A stretch of 64,000 nucleotides of DNA from assembly GCF_007830035.1 (NCBI RefSeq), contig NZ_VLKN01000003.1, positions 124,001 through 188,000 on the forward strand. The letters are read 5' to 3'. This stretch comes from Luteimonas cucumeris. Lineage in GTDB: Bacteria; Pseudomonadota; Gammaproteobacteria; Xanthomonadales; Xanthomonadaceae. The notes beneath the pieces were generated by a model, which was given only the letters and a program-made list of their open reading frames with translations, ran no database searches and was not told where the DNA came from. Positions 46,854 through 54,344 of the stretch are shown piece by piece. Within the stretch, counting starts at the first letter, position 1, and the number at the start of each line of letters is the position of its first letter. The position numbers were made by a program, and so were the translations under genes.

Positions 46854-47768
46854 ATGCGAGTTGATCCTTTCGGCAACACCGGCCAGGCCGGTCCGCGCCG
46901 TCGCGGCTTCGGGGGCGGTATCCGCTGGTGGGTGCTGCTGCTGTTTGCCGGCTACGCCGCGTACTACTGGTTCTCCAACCGCAGCACCGATCCGATGACC
47001 GGAGAGAAGGTAGTCATCGATCGCAGCCTGTCCGCGGACGACGAGAAGGCGCTCGGCCTGCAGGCCTATCAGGAAATCCTGCAGCAGGAGCAGCCGGTCG
47101 ATCCGAACTCGCCGGTCGCCAGGCAGGTACGCGAGATCGCGCAGCGCCTTGTCGCCAAGGTCGAAACCGTCGAAACTGCGCTCGCCGCCGAACACGGCCT
47201 GCAACCGCAGCACTTCTCGCGCGACTTCGAGTGGGAAGTCAACGTGATCCAGTCCGACCAGGCCAATGCGTTCTGCCTGCCTGGCGGCAAGATGGCGGTC
47301 TATACCGGGCTGGTCCCGGTCGCGCAGAATGCCGACGCGATGGCGGTGGTGATGGGCCACGAGATCGCGCACGCACTGCTGCGTCATGGCGCGCAACGTA
47401 TGGCCCAGCAGCGCCTGGCACAGCTGGGCCAGGTCGCCGGCGCGGCCAGCGGCATGGATGCGCAGACGCAGCAGATGGTGATGTCCGCGTACGGGTACGG
47501 AATGATGCTGCCGTACGCGCGCAGCCACGAAACGCAGGCCGACGAGGTCGGCCTGATGCTGGCTGCGGCGGCCTGTTTCGATCCGCAGCAGGCGGTCCCT
47601 TTGTGGGAACGCATGAGCGTTGCCAGCGGCGGCCAGGCGCCGCCGGAATTTGCCTCGACGCACCCGAATCCTGGTACGCGCATCAGCAACCTGCAGGCGC
47701 TGATGCCGAAGGCGATGGAGTACCGGGCGAAGTACTGCGAGCAGTCTGGGGCTTCCGGAGCTCAATAG
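46854..47768 (+). CDS. M48-family metalloprotease (LoiP/BepA-like)
   Basis: A 304-residue zinc protease with the signature HEIAHALLRH in VVMGHEIAHALLRHGAQRM and the third ligand in SHETQADEVGLMLAAAA. An N-terminal membrane anchor (WWVLLLFAGYAAYYWF) suggests it acts at the periplasmic face of the inner membrane. Sequence around SDQANAFCLPGGKMAVYTG is typical of YcaL/LoiP/Oma1-like enzymes, which handle misfolded outer-membrane proteins. AAGGAG precedes the ATG at 46854. It follows the SUMF1-domain lipoprotein; both may serve envelope quality control. Confidence 0.92.
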   Translation: MRVDPFGNTGQAGPRRRGFGGGIRWWVLLLFAGYAAYYWFSNRSTDPMTGEKVVIDRSLSADDEKALGLQAYQEILQQEQPVDPNSPVARQVREIAQRLVAKVETVETALAAEHGLQPQHFSRDFEWEVNVIQSDQANAFCLPGGKMAVYTGLVPVAQNADAMAVVMGHEIAHALLRHGAQRMAQQRLAQLGQVAGAASGMDAQTQQMVMSAYGYGMMLPYARSHETQADEVGLMLAAAACFDPQQAVPLWERMSVASGGQAPPEFASTHPNPGTRISNLQALMPKAMEYRAKYCEQSGASGAQ

Positions 47769-47833
47769 AGCCGTTGTTGTTCCACGCCATCCCTCGAAGC
47801 CGGCGCGCAAGACCCAGTGACTTTGCTGTTGTG

Positions 47834-47850
47834 AGCGGAGCTGCTCCGCT
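47834..47850. repeat. small palindrome AGCGGAGC-T-GCTCCGCT
   Basis: A perfect eight-base dyad around a single T, between convergent genes. It may help end transcription from either side, although no T-run follows. Confidence 0.45.
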
Positions 47851-47932
47851 GCTCTTGCGGTAAGCTGCCAAAAGCTTCCGCTCGCGTGCGGGTCCGCGAG
47901 CATACGCAGGCCGGCGAAGAACAAAAGCAGCT

Positions 47933-48673
47933 TCAGAAACTCATGAACAGCCCGCCATTGACGGGGATGTTCGCACCGGTGATGAAGCCGGCATCGTCGG
48001 CGGTCAGGAAGGCGACGGTACGTGCGATTTCCTGCGGTTTGCCGAGCCGCCCTACCGGTACCTTGTCGACGATGCCGTTGCGGATGTCTTCCGGGATTGC
48101 CATCACCAGCGCCGTTTCGCAGTATCCCGGTGACACCGAGTTCACGGTGACGCCCTTGCGTGCGACCTCGCGCGCCAGCGCCATGGTGAAGCCATGCATG
48201 CCGGCCTTGGCGGCGGAATAGTTGGTCTGTCCGAACTGGCCGGTCTGGCCGTTGACCGAACTGATATTGACCACGCGACCGAAACCGCGCTCGACCATGC
48301 CATCCACCGCATGCCGGCACAGGTTGAACACGCCGTCCAGGTTGACGTTCAGTACCGCATCCCATTGCACGCGATCCATCCGCCGCAGGGTGGTGTCGCG
48401 GGTGATGCCGGCGGCGTTGACCAGGATGTCGATGGCGCCTTGTCCGGCCTGCACTTTTCCGACCAGCGCGGCGCAGGCATCGAAGTCGGCGACGTCAAGC
48501 GGCTCGAAGCTCACGTCGCGGCCATCCATGTCGCGCAGGAATTCGTCGATGCGTTGCGGGCGGCTGTCCAGGTCCGCTGCGATCACCGTGCGGCCCGCAT
48601 CGGCCAGCGACCTGCAGATTTCCGTGCCCAGTCCACCGATGCCGCCGCTCACCACGGCCACGCGTTTGCTCAT
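47933..48673 (-). CDS. acetoacetyl-CoA reductase-like SDR (PhaB paralogue 1)
   Basis: A 246-residue short-chain dehydrogenase. It has the Rossmann GGIGGLGTEICRSLADAGR, NAAGITRD, and the catalytic Ser-Tyr-Lys in NISSVNGQTGQFGQTNYSAA followed by KAGMHGF, as in PhaB/FabG enzymes that reduce acetoacetyl-CoA to 3-hydroxybutyryl-CoA. After the second strand it has VIAADLDSRPQ; an acidic residue there usually favours NAD(H). This differs from the second copy at 49384-50124, which has an arginine-rich NYRNEEK. ATG 48673 gives the usual SDR N-terminus. It is downstream of phaR, separated by that gene's terminator. Confidence 0.85.
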   Translation of the reverse strand: MSKRVAVVSGGIGGLGTEICRSLADAGRTVIAADLDSRPQRIDEFLRDMDGRDVSFEPLDVADFDACAALVGKVQAGQGAIDILVNAAGITRDTTLRRMDRVQWDAVLNVNLDGVFNLCRHAVDGMVERGFGRVVNISSVNGQTGQFGQTNYSAAKAGMHGFTMALAREVARKGVTVNSVSPGYCETALVMAIPEDIRNGIVDKVPVGRLGKPQEIARTVAFLTADDAGFITGANIPVNGGLFMSF

Positions 48674-48695
48674 GCTTGTTGTTCCGTTGTCGGCC

Positions 48696-48725
48696 AAAAA
48701 AAATCCGCGCACCAGGCGCGGATTT
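48696..48725 (-). terminator. intrinsic terminator of phaR
   Basis: On the minus strand AAATCCGCGC pairs perfectly with GCGCGGATTT around a five-base loop, followed by five more T after the stem (eight in total with the stem end). It lies 16 bases after the phaR stop codon. Confidence 0.9.
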
Positions 48726-48741
48726 CGGGTTAGTCGGGGAG

Positions 48742-49230
48742 TCACTTCACCCGCGACTTGGCCGGGTCCTGGGGTGCTGCATCGCCCGTGCGGCCAAGTC
48801 CGCCGACCATGGTCTGCTGGAATTCCTTCCACAGCTCGAGGTTGCGCTCGGTCAGCTGGTTCATCATCGCCCATGGCGTCTGCCCGAGCATGCTGCCCAT
48901 CTGGTGGCGGAACTGGTTCTGCTGCTCCAGGAACATCTGCATCGAGCGCTCCAGATAACTGCCCATGAAACCCTGCAGGGAGTCGCCGTAGAAACGGATG
49001 ATCTGGCTCAGCAGCTGCGTCGACAGCATCGGTTCGCCGTCCTGCTCGTGCTCGGCGATGATCTGCAGCAGCACCTGCCGGGTCAGGTCCTCGCCGCTCT
49101 TGGCGTCGCGGACCTCGAACTCCTCGCCATCCACGATCAACTGGCGCACGTCCTCGATCGTGATGTAGCTGGAAATCTCGGTGTCGTAGAGCCGGCGATT
49201 CGGGTACTTCTTGATGATGCGGTTGGCCAT
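48742..49230 (-). CDS. phaR: polyhydroxyalkanoate synthesis repressor
   Basis: PhaR binds both DNA and polyhydroxybutyrate; it represses phasin genes and its own gene until polymer is present. The 162-residue protein has the signature N-terminus NRIIKKYPNRRLYDTEISSY, then YITIEDVRQLIVDGEEFEV and DAKSGEDLTRQVLLQIIAEH, and a glutamine/methionine-rich C-terminal helix region (MFLEQQNQFRHQMGSMLG). ATG 49230 gives the conserved start; an ATG at 49263 is less like the family. It is flanked by two phaB-like genes. The phaC/phaE synthase genes are not in this window. Confidence 0.92.
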   Translation of the reverse strand: MANRIIKKYPNRRLYDTEISSYITIEDVRQLIVDGEEFEVRDAKSGEDLTRQVLLQIIAEHEQDGEPMLSTQLLSQIIRFYGDSLQGFMGSYLERSMQMFLEQQNQFRHQMGSMLGQTPWAMMNQLTERNLELWKEFQQTMVGGLGRTGDAAPQDPAKSRVK

Positions 49231-49383
49231 GCGCAGGTCCGGCGGAAGCTGGGGGCCGAGCATGGCGCAGTGCAGCAGGGCTTGCAACCTGAATGGGGGC
49301 TGGGGTCGAAAAGCGGGAAAGGCGGAAGATCAGGCTTCATCCCGCCCGTGGCAGCGGGCCGTCGCCAGCCCCGAATCCCGGTA

Positions 49384-50124
49384 TCACCACCCCATGTACT
49401 GCCCGCCATTCGCCGACAGGTTGGCGCCGGTGATCCAGCTGGCCTCGTCGGGAATGAAGAAGGCCACGGCGTAGGCGATCTCCTCGGGGCTGCCCAGGCG
49501 ACCGGTCGGGATCTGCGCGACGATCTTGTTGCGGACCTCTTCCGGCACCGCCATCACCATGTCGGTGCCGATGTAGCCCGGCGACACCGTATTGACGGTG
49601 ATGCCGAATCGGGCGTTTTCCTGCGCCAGCGAGATGGTGAAACCGTGCATGCCGGCCTTGGCGGCGGCGTAGTTGGCCTGGCCGTACTGGCCTTTCTGGC
49701 CGTTGATCGAACTGATCTGGATCACGCGCCCCCACTTGCGCTCGCGCATGCCCTCGATCACCGGCCGGGTCATGTTGTAGACCGAGTTGAGGTTGGTGTT
49801 GATCACCTCGTTCCATTGCTGCGGGGTCATCTTGTGGAAGGTGGTGTCGCGGGTGATGCCGGCATTGTTGACCAGGATGTCGACCGGCCCGAGCTTGCGC
49901 TCGACCTCGCGCACCAGCACTTCGGCTTCTTCCGGGGAGGACACGTCGCCCTTGACCAAGGTGATGTCGTAGCCCTCGGCTTGCAGCCGTTGCTGCCAGT
50001 CGCGCGCTTTTTCCTCATTGCGATAGTTGGTGGCGACCCGATGCCCCAGGTTCGCCAGCCGCTTGACGATGGCGGTACCGATACCGCCTGTGCCGCCGGT
50101 GACCAGGGCGATGCGTGCCGTCAT
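49384..50124 (-). CDS. phaB: acetoacetyl-CoA reductase
   Basis: This 246-residue SDR reduces acetoacetyl-CoA to (R)-3-hydroxybutyryl-CoA for polyhydroxybutyrate. It has VTGGTGGIGTAIVKRLANLG, the basic NYRNEEKARDW segment that in PhaB binds NADPH, NNAGITRDTTFHKM, the catalytic set in ISSINGQKGQYGQANYAAAK, and the C-terminal ITGANLSANGGQYMGW. This is very close to characterised PhaB (such as NGGQ(Y/H)M). GGAG lies before ATG 50124. It is upstream of phaR on the same strand. Confidence 0.92.
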   Translation of the reverse strand: MTARIALVTGGTGGIGTAIVKRLANLGHRVATNYRNEEKARDWQQRLQAEGYDITLVKGDVSSPEEAEVLVREVERKLGPVDILVNNAGITRDTTFHKMTPQQWNEVINTNLNSVYNMTRPVIEGMRERKWGRVIQISSINGQKGQYGQANYAAAKAGMHGFTISLAQENARFGITVNTVSPGYIGTDMVMAVPEEVRNKIVAQIPTGRLGSPEEIAYAVAFFIPDEASWITGANLSANGGQYMGW

Positions 50125-50169
50125 GTGTTTCTCCGTAAGTGGTGTGGCCGTCGATGCGGCCATCCGATT

Positions 50170-51078
50170 CTAGTCAGCGTTGGTGACGTGCGTGTTGTGC
50201 AATGCGGCGAGGGGCAGCGCCGGCACACGCGGAATCCTCGACGGATCGAATGTCAGCCGCGCCGTTTCGAGCAGGATCGGGACCGACGCGATGTCATCGA
50301 ACATAGGCGCCTGGCCCAGCATCGCCCATGCCGCGCGCAAGGCGGGCAGGGGTGCGGCCGGATCGACCGGCCATGCCGCCTCCGACTTGGACAGCTTGCG
50401 GCCGTCGCCGTCGAGCACCAGCGGCAGGTGCGCATAACGGGGCGTCGGCAGGCCCAGCGCGCGTTGCAGCAGGATCTGGCGCGGCGTGGAATCGAGCAGG
50501 TCGGCGCCGCGGACCACGTCGCTGATGCCCTGCGCGTGGTCGTCGACCACGACGGCGAGTTGGTAAGCCCAGAAGCCGTCGGCGCGGCGCAGCACGAAAT
50601 CGCCCACTTCCGCCGCCACGTCCTGTCGAACGGTTCCCTGCAGGCCGTCCTCGAACGCGACCACGGTACCGGGCGCCACGCGCAGGCGGATGGCAGGATC
50701 CGGGCGTGCCTGCGTAGCCACGCAGGCACGATGCACGCCACCGTCGTCGGCCAGGTCGCTGCGGCTGCAATGGCAGACGAAGGCCTGGCCGCTGTCGAGC
50801 AGGCGGTCGAGCGCGGCCTGGTAGAGATCGCTGCGTTCGCTCTGGCGCACGATCGCCGCGTCGGACTGCAGGCCGAACGCCGCCAGCGTATCGAGCTGGC
50901 TGGCGGCGGCGCCGGCCACTTCGCGTGGCGGATCGATGTCCTCGATCCGTACCCACCATTCGCCGCCGGCGTGGCGCGCCATCAGCCAGCTGCCGAACGC
51001 CGCCAGCAGCGAACCGAAATGCAGCGGCCCGGTGGGCGAGGGCGCGAATCGGCCGCGATAGGTCGAGGGTGGATTCAA
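50170..51078 (-). CDS. gluQ: glutamyl-Q tRNA(Asp) synthetase
   Basis: GluQ-RS is a truncated glutamyl-tRNA synthetase that attaches glutamate to queuosine at position 34 of tRNA-Asp. The 302-residue protein has only the catalytic domain: [20 protein letters not shown] (HIGH-type motif), [13 protein letters not shown], the zinc-site [27 protein letters not shown] and [12 protein letters not shown] (KMSKS-type). It lacks an anticodon-binding domain, as expected. TTG 51078 is the best start, since the family begins a few residues before YRGRF and GACGGA lies upstream. The open frame extends upstream but runs opposite htpX. Confidence 0.92.
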   Translation of the reverse strand: MNPPSTYRGRFAPSPTGPLHFGSLLAAFGSWLMARHAGGEWWVRIEDIDPPREVAGAAASQLDTLAAFGLQSDAAIVRQSERSDLYQAALDRLLDSGQAFVCHCSRSDLADDGGVHRACVATQARPDPAIRLRVAPGTVVAFEDGLQGTVRQDVAAEVGDFVLRRADGFWAYQLAVVVDDHAQGISDVVRGADLLDSTPRQILLQRALGLPTPRYAHLPLVLDGDGRKLSKSEAAWPVDPAAPLPALRAAWAMLGQAPMFDDIASVPILLETARLTFDPSRIPRVPALPLAALHNTHVTNAD

Positions 51079-51193
51079 GGTTGGATCCGTCGCTGACGCA
51101 GCTTGCGCGCACGATTGCGCTGACTTGAATTTAACCGAGCGCCCCATAGATTGGCACCGACATGGCGCATCCTGCGCCTTCCGGACCTCCGCA

Positions 51194-52093
51194 ATGTTGA
51201 AGCGCGTCGCTTTGTTCCTCGCCACCAACCTCGCCGTGCTGGCGCTGCTCAGCATCGTCATGGCGATCTTCGGCATCAACGCGTCCAGCAGCGCCGGCTT
51301 GCTGGTGATGGCGGCCGTATTCGGTTTCGGTGGTTCCTTCATTTCGCTGGCGATCTCCAAGTGGATGGCCAAGCGCAGCACCGGCGCGCACGTCATCGAG
51401 CAGCCGCGCAACGAGAGCGAACAGTGGCTGGTGGCCACCGTGCGCCGCCAAGCCGAGGCCGCGGGCATCGGCATGCCGGAAGTGGCCATCTACGACGCGC
51501 CGGAGATCAACGCCTTCGCCACCGGCGCCAACCGCAACAATGCCCTGGTCGCGGTGTCCACCGGCCTGCTGCAGCACATGAGCCGCGATGAGGCCGAGGC
51601 GGTACTGGCCCACGAGGTCAGCCACGTCGCCAACGGCGACATGGTGACGATGGCGTTGCTGCAGGGCGTGCTGAACACCTTCGTGATCGTGCTGGCGCGC
51701 GTGGTCGGCCGCGCCATCGATGGTTGGATGAGCGGCGGCCGCGACAGCGGTGGTGGCGGTATCGGCTATTTCGTCACCGTGTTCGTGCTGGACATGGTGT
51801 TCGGGCTGTTCGCCAGCATGATCGCGATGTGGTTCTCGCGCTATCGCGAGTTCCGTGCCGACGCCGGCGGCGCCACCTTGGCCGGACGCGGCAAGATGAT
51901 CGCCGCGCTGCAGAAGCTGTCCTTGAACCACGGTGTCAACACCCTGCCCAAGCAGGTGGCGGCCTTCGGCATCAGCGGCGCGATCGGCCACGGCCTGCGC
52001 AAGCTGCTGATGAGCCATCCGCCGCTGGAGGAGCGCATCACGGCACTGCGCAACACGCCGGAAGAATCGCTGCGGCAGGGGCTGGCCGCCTGA
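51194..52093 (+). CDS. htpX: membrane zinc protease HtpX
   Basis: HtpX is an inner-membrane M48 protease that helps FtsH remove misfolded membrane proteins. The 299-residue product has the two N-terminal helices ([40 protein letters not shown]), [20 protein letters not shown], the zinc motif [16 protein letters not shown], two more helices (about 155-210) and [14 protein letters not shown] with the third ligand, then SHPPLEERI. Length and order match E. coli HtpX. ATG 51194 starts the family N-terminus [12 protein letters not shown]. It is divergent from gluQ, 115 bp away. Confidence 0.96.
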   Translation: MLKRVALFLATNLAVLALLSIVMAIFGINASSSAGLLVMAAVFGFGGSFISLAISKWMAKRSTGAHVIEQPRNESEQWLVATVRRQAEAAGIGMPEVAIYDAPEINAFATGANRNNALVAVSTGLLQHMSRDEAEAVLAHEVSHVANGDMVTMALLQGVLNTFVIVLARVVGRAIDGWMSGGRDSGGGGIGYFVTVFVLDMVFGLFASMIAMWFSRYREFRADAGGATLAGRGKMIAALQKLSLNHGVNTLPKQVAAFGISGAIGHGLRKLLMSHPPLEERITALRNTPEESLRQGLAA

Positions 52094-52120
52094 TTTGCAG
52101 GCGCTTTTGCCGCAGGCCGG

Positions 52121-52600
52121 TCATGGTTGTGGCGGGAGTGTCGGGACCAGCAGGCCGCGTTTGAGCGTGCCCAGCGCGACGCGGGTGCGAAAGTGGCGGA
52201 CGTTGGTGTTCTCCACCACCAGCCGTTGCATCAGTGCGTCGTAGTCGTCGACATCGCGGGCGGTGACCACCAGCACGTAGTCACCGTCGCCGGTGACATA
52301 CCAGGCTTCCTGGACCGCGGGCTCGTCCGCGATCCAGCGCTTGAGCCCGGCGACCAGTTCGGGACGCTCTCGTTCCACCTCGATGTCGACGATCATCGTC
52401 AACGGCCGTCCGACGCGTCGCGCGTCGACCACGGCCACTTCGGCCGCGATCACGCCTTCGTCGCGGAGGCGGGCGATGCGTCGCTGCACGGCCGACGCCG
52501 ACAGGCCGACCTCGGCGCCTATCGCTTCGGCGGGACGGCGTGCGTCGGACTGGATGATGGCGAGGATGTTGCGATCGAACTTGTCCAGTTCAAATGACAT
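52121..52600 (-). CDS. Lrp/AsnC-family regulator
   Basis: A 159-residue regulator with the Lrp helix-turn-helix (LDKFDRNILAIIQSDARRPA, then IGAEVGLSASAVQRRIARLR) and an effector RAM domain (DIEVERERPELVAGLKRWIA, VTGDGDYVLVVTARD). Such proteins bind amino acids. It is divergent from the PLP-enzyme/GST gene 114 bp away, which may be its target; the palindrome at 52624-52636 is a candidate site. The sense of regulation is unknown. Confidence 0.92.
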   Translation of the reverse strand: MSFELDKFDRNILAIIQSDARRPAEAIGAEVGLSASAVQRRIARLRDEGVIAAEVAVVDARRVGRPLTMIVDIEVERERPELVAGLKRWIADEPAVQEAWYVTGDGDYVLVVTARDVDDYDALMQRLVVENTNVRHFRTRVALGTLKRGLLVPTLPPQP

Positions 52601-52623
52601 TCGGCGCGTCCCGACAAAAGTGC

Positions 52624-52636
52624 GGGGAATTTCCCC
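52624..52636. promoter_or_regulatory. palindrome in the Lrp/PLP-enzyme intergenic region
   Basis: GGGGAA-T-TTCCCC is a perfect 13-base dyad, 23 bases upstream of the Lrp-family start codon. It is a plausible operator for the Lrp-family protein. Confidence 0.4.
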
Positions 52637-52714
52637 GTCAGCAGGGCTTTATACGCGGCCGGGCCGCATGGCGGAACCCTAGCATGAGCGCACTCCCGCA
52701 GTGGCTCAGAACGC

Positions 52715-54328
52715 ATGGCTTCCAGCATCGACATCAACCGCATCCTGACGGCGCCGCGCTGGATAGATCCGGCCTTCCTGGATTCGCCGATCCTCACCGA
52801 CGCCGCCCTCGATGACATGCTCGGTTGCCGGCTCTCGGCCAAGCTGGAAACGGAGAATCCGATTGGTTCATTCAAGGGACGCGGCGCGGAGTTCTTCGCC
52901 GCGACCGCGCTCGCGCCAGGCGAAGCGGTAGTGTGCGCATCCGCGGGAAACTTCGGGCAGGGCCTGGCATGGGCGGCGCGCAAGCGTGGCCATCGCTGCA
53001 GCGTGTTCGCCGCCGAAAACGCCAATCCGGTCAAGGTGGAGGCGATGCGTCGCTTCGGCGCCGAAGTGCGACTGCTCGGCGCGGATTTCGACGCGGCCAA
53101 GGACGCGGCCTGGCGATACGCCGCGGTGAGTGGGCTGCGCCATGTCGAGGATGGCGCGGAGCCGGCGATCGCCGAGGGCGCGGGCACGATCGGCATCGAG
53201 CTGGTCGCGGCCGGCACGTTTGACGTCGTCATCGTGCCGCTGGGAAACGGCGCCCTGCTCGCCGGAGTCGGCACGGCGCTGCGTCATCTGGCGCCGCGTA
53301 CGCAAGTCATCGCCGTGGTGGCGAGCAATGCGCCGGCGATGAAACTCTCGCTCGACGCCGGACGCGTGGTGCAAACCGCGCGTGCCGACACCATCGCCGA
53401 CGGCATCGCGGTGCGCGTACCGATCGCAGCGACGCTGCCGATGCTGCGCCATTGCTGCGATGCCGTCGTCTCGGTATCGGAGCAGGCGCTTTTCGAAGCG
53501 ATGACGCTCGCGCACCGGCGCCTGGGCAGGATCGTCGAAGCGGCCGGCGCCGCCGGTATCGCCGCGATCCTGGCGGAGCCGCAGCGTTTCGCCGGACAGC
53601 GCGTCGCCACCCTGCTGTGCGGCCGCAATGTCGAGACCGGGATGCGCGAACGCCGCTGGCATGAGTGGCCACCGCCACGACTTTCCGCTTCAAAGCCCAA
53701 GGACCGATCGATGAAACTCCTTTACCAGACGCACTCGCCCCATGCACGCAAGGTGCTGGTCGCCGCTCATGAAACCGGCCTCGCCGGAACCTTGCAGGTG
53801 ATCCACCACGAAACCAGTCCGACCCGGCGCAATGAGGAGGTGTTCGCGCTCAATCCGCTCGGCAAGGTGCCTGTGCTGATCTGCGACGACGGTACGGTGC
53901 TGTTCGATTCGAACGTGATCTGCGAGTACCTGGACGGCCTGCACGCCGGCGAACGGCTGATTCCGCAGGACGCAGCGGAACGCTGGCAGGCGTTGCGGCT
54001 GCAGGCCCTGGCCCAGGGCATGGCGGACGCAGGTATCGCGATGCGCTGGGAGGCTGAGCGGCGCCCGCCGTCACTGCGCTGGCCCGACATGCACGAGGCG
54101 CAATTGCAGAAGATCGCTGCCGGCTGCGATTTCGTCGAACGTGAGCTCGGGTTGGGTGCTCCCGTTGGCATCGGCGGGATCGCGCTGGCCACCGCGCTGA
54201 GCTGGATCGAATTCCGCGATCTCTACCCCTTCGGCGTGGGCCGGCCGCGGCTGTCGGCCTGGTACCAGGAATTCTGTCGACGGCCCTCGATGCTGGTCAC
54301 GACCCTGTCCGGCGACACCCGGGATTGA
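52715..54328 (+). CDS. PLP threonine/serine dehydratase-like enzyme fused to a glutathione S-transferase
   Basis: One uninterrupted 537-codon frame. Residues 1-320 are a fold-type II PLP enzyme: Lys54 in TENPIGSFKGRGAEFF binds PLP, CASAGNFGQGLAWAA and VPLGNGALLAGVG hold the phosphate, as in threonine dehydratases. Residues 333-537 are a complete glutathione S-transferase: MKLLYQTHSPHARKVLVAAH, FALNPLGKVPVLI, LFDSNVICEYLD and a helical second domain. The linker (about 321-332) looks like former intergenic DNA. An internal ATG at 53711, with AAGGACC upstream, could give the GST alone. So the gene may be a true fusion or a lost stop codon. Lrp-type control from the divergent gene is likely. Confidence 0.82.
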   Translation: MASSIDINRILTAPRWIDPAFLDSPILTDAALDDMLGCRLSAKLETENPIGSFKGRGAEFFAATALAPGEAVVCASAGNFGQGLAWAARKRGHRCSVFAAENANPVKVEAMRRFGAEVRLLGADFDAAKDAAWRYAAVSGLRHVEDGAEPAIAEGAGTIGIELVAAGTFDVVIVPLGNGALLAGVGTALRHLAPRTQVIAVVASNAPAMKLSLDAGRVVQTARADTIADGIAVRVPIAATLPMLRHCCDAVVSVSEQALFEAMTLAHRRLGRIVEAAGAAGIAAILAEPQRFAGQRVATLLCGRNVETGMRERRWHEWPPPRLSASKPKDRSMKLLYQTHSPHARKVLVAAHETGLAGTLQVIHHETSPTRRNEEVFALNPLGKVPVLICDDGTVLFDSNVICEYLDGLHAGERLIPQDAAERWQALRLQALAQGMADAGIAMRWEAERRPPSLRWPDMHEAQLQKIAAGCDFVERELGLGAPVGIGGIALATALSWIEFRDLYPFGVGRPRLSAWYQEFCRRPSMLVTTLSGDTRD

Positions 54329-54344
54329 GCAGCAGGACGCGCTG

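Noticed and set aside
47834-47850. Palindrome as a bidirectional terminator
   Set aside because: No T-run follows on either side, so I list it only as a palindrome.
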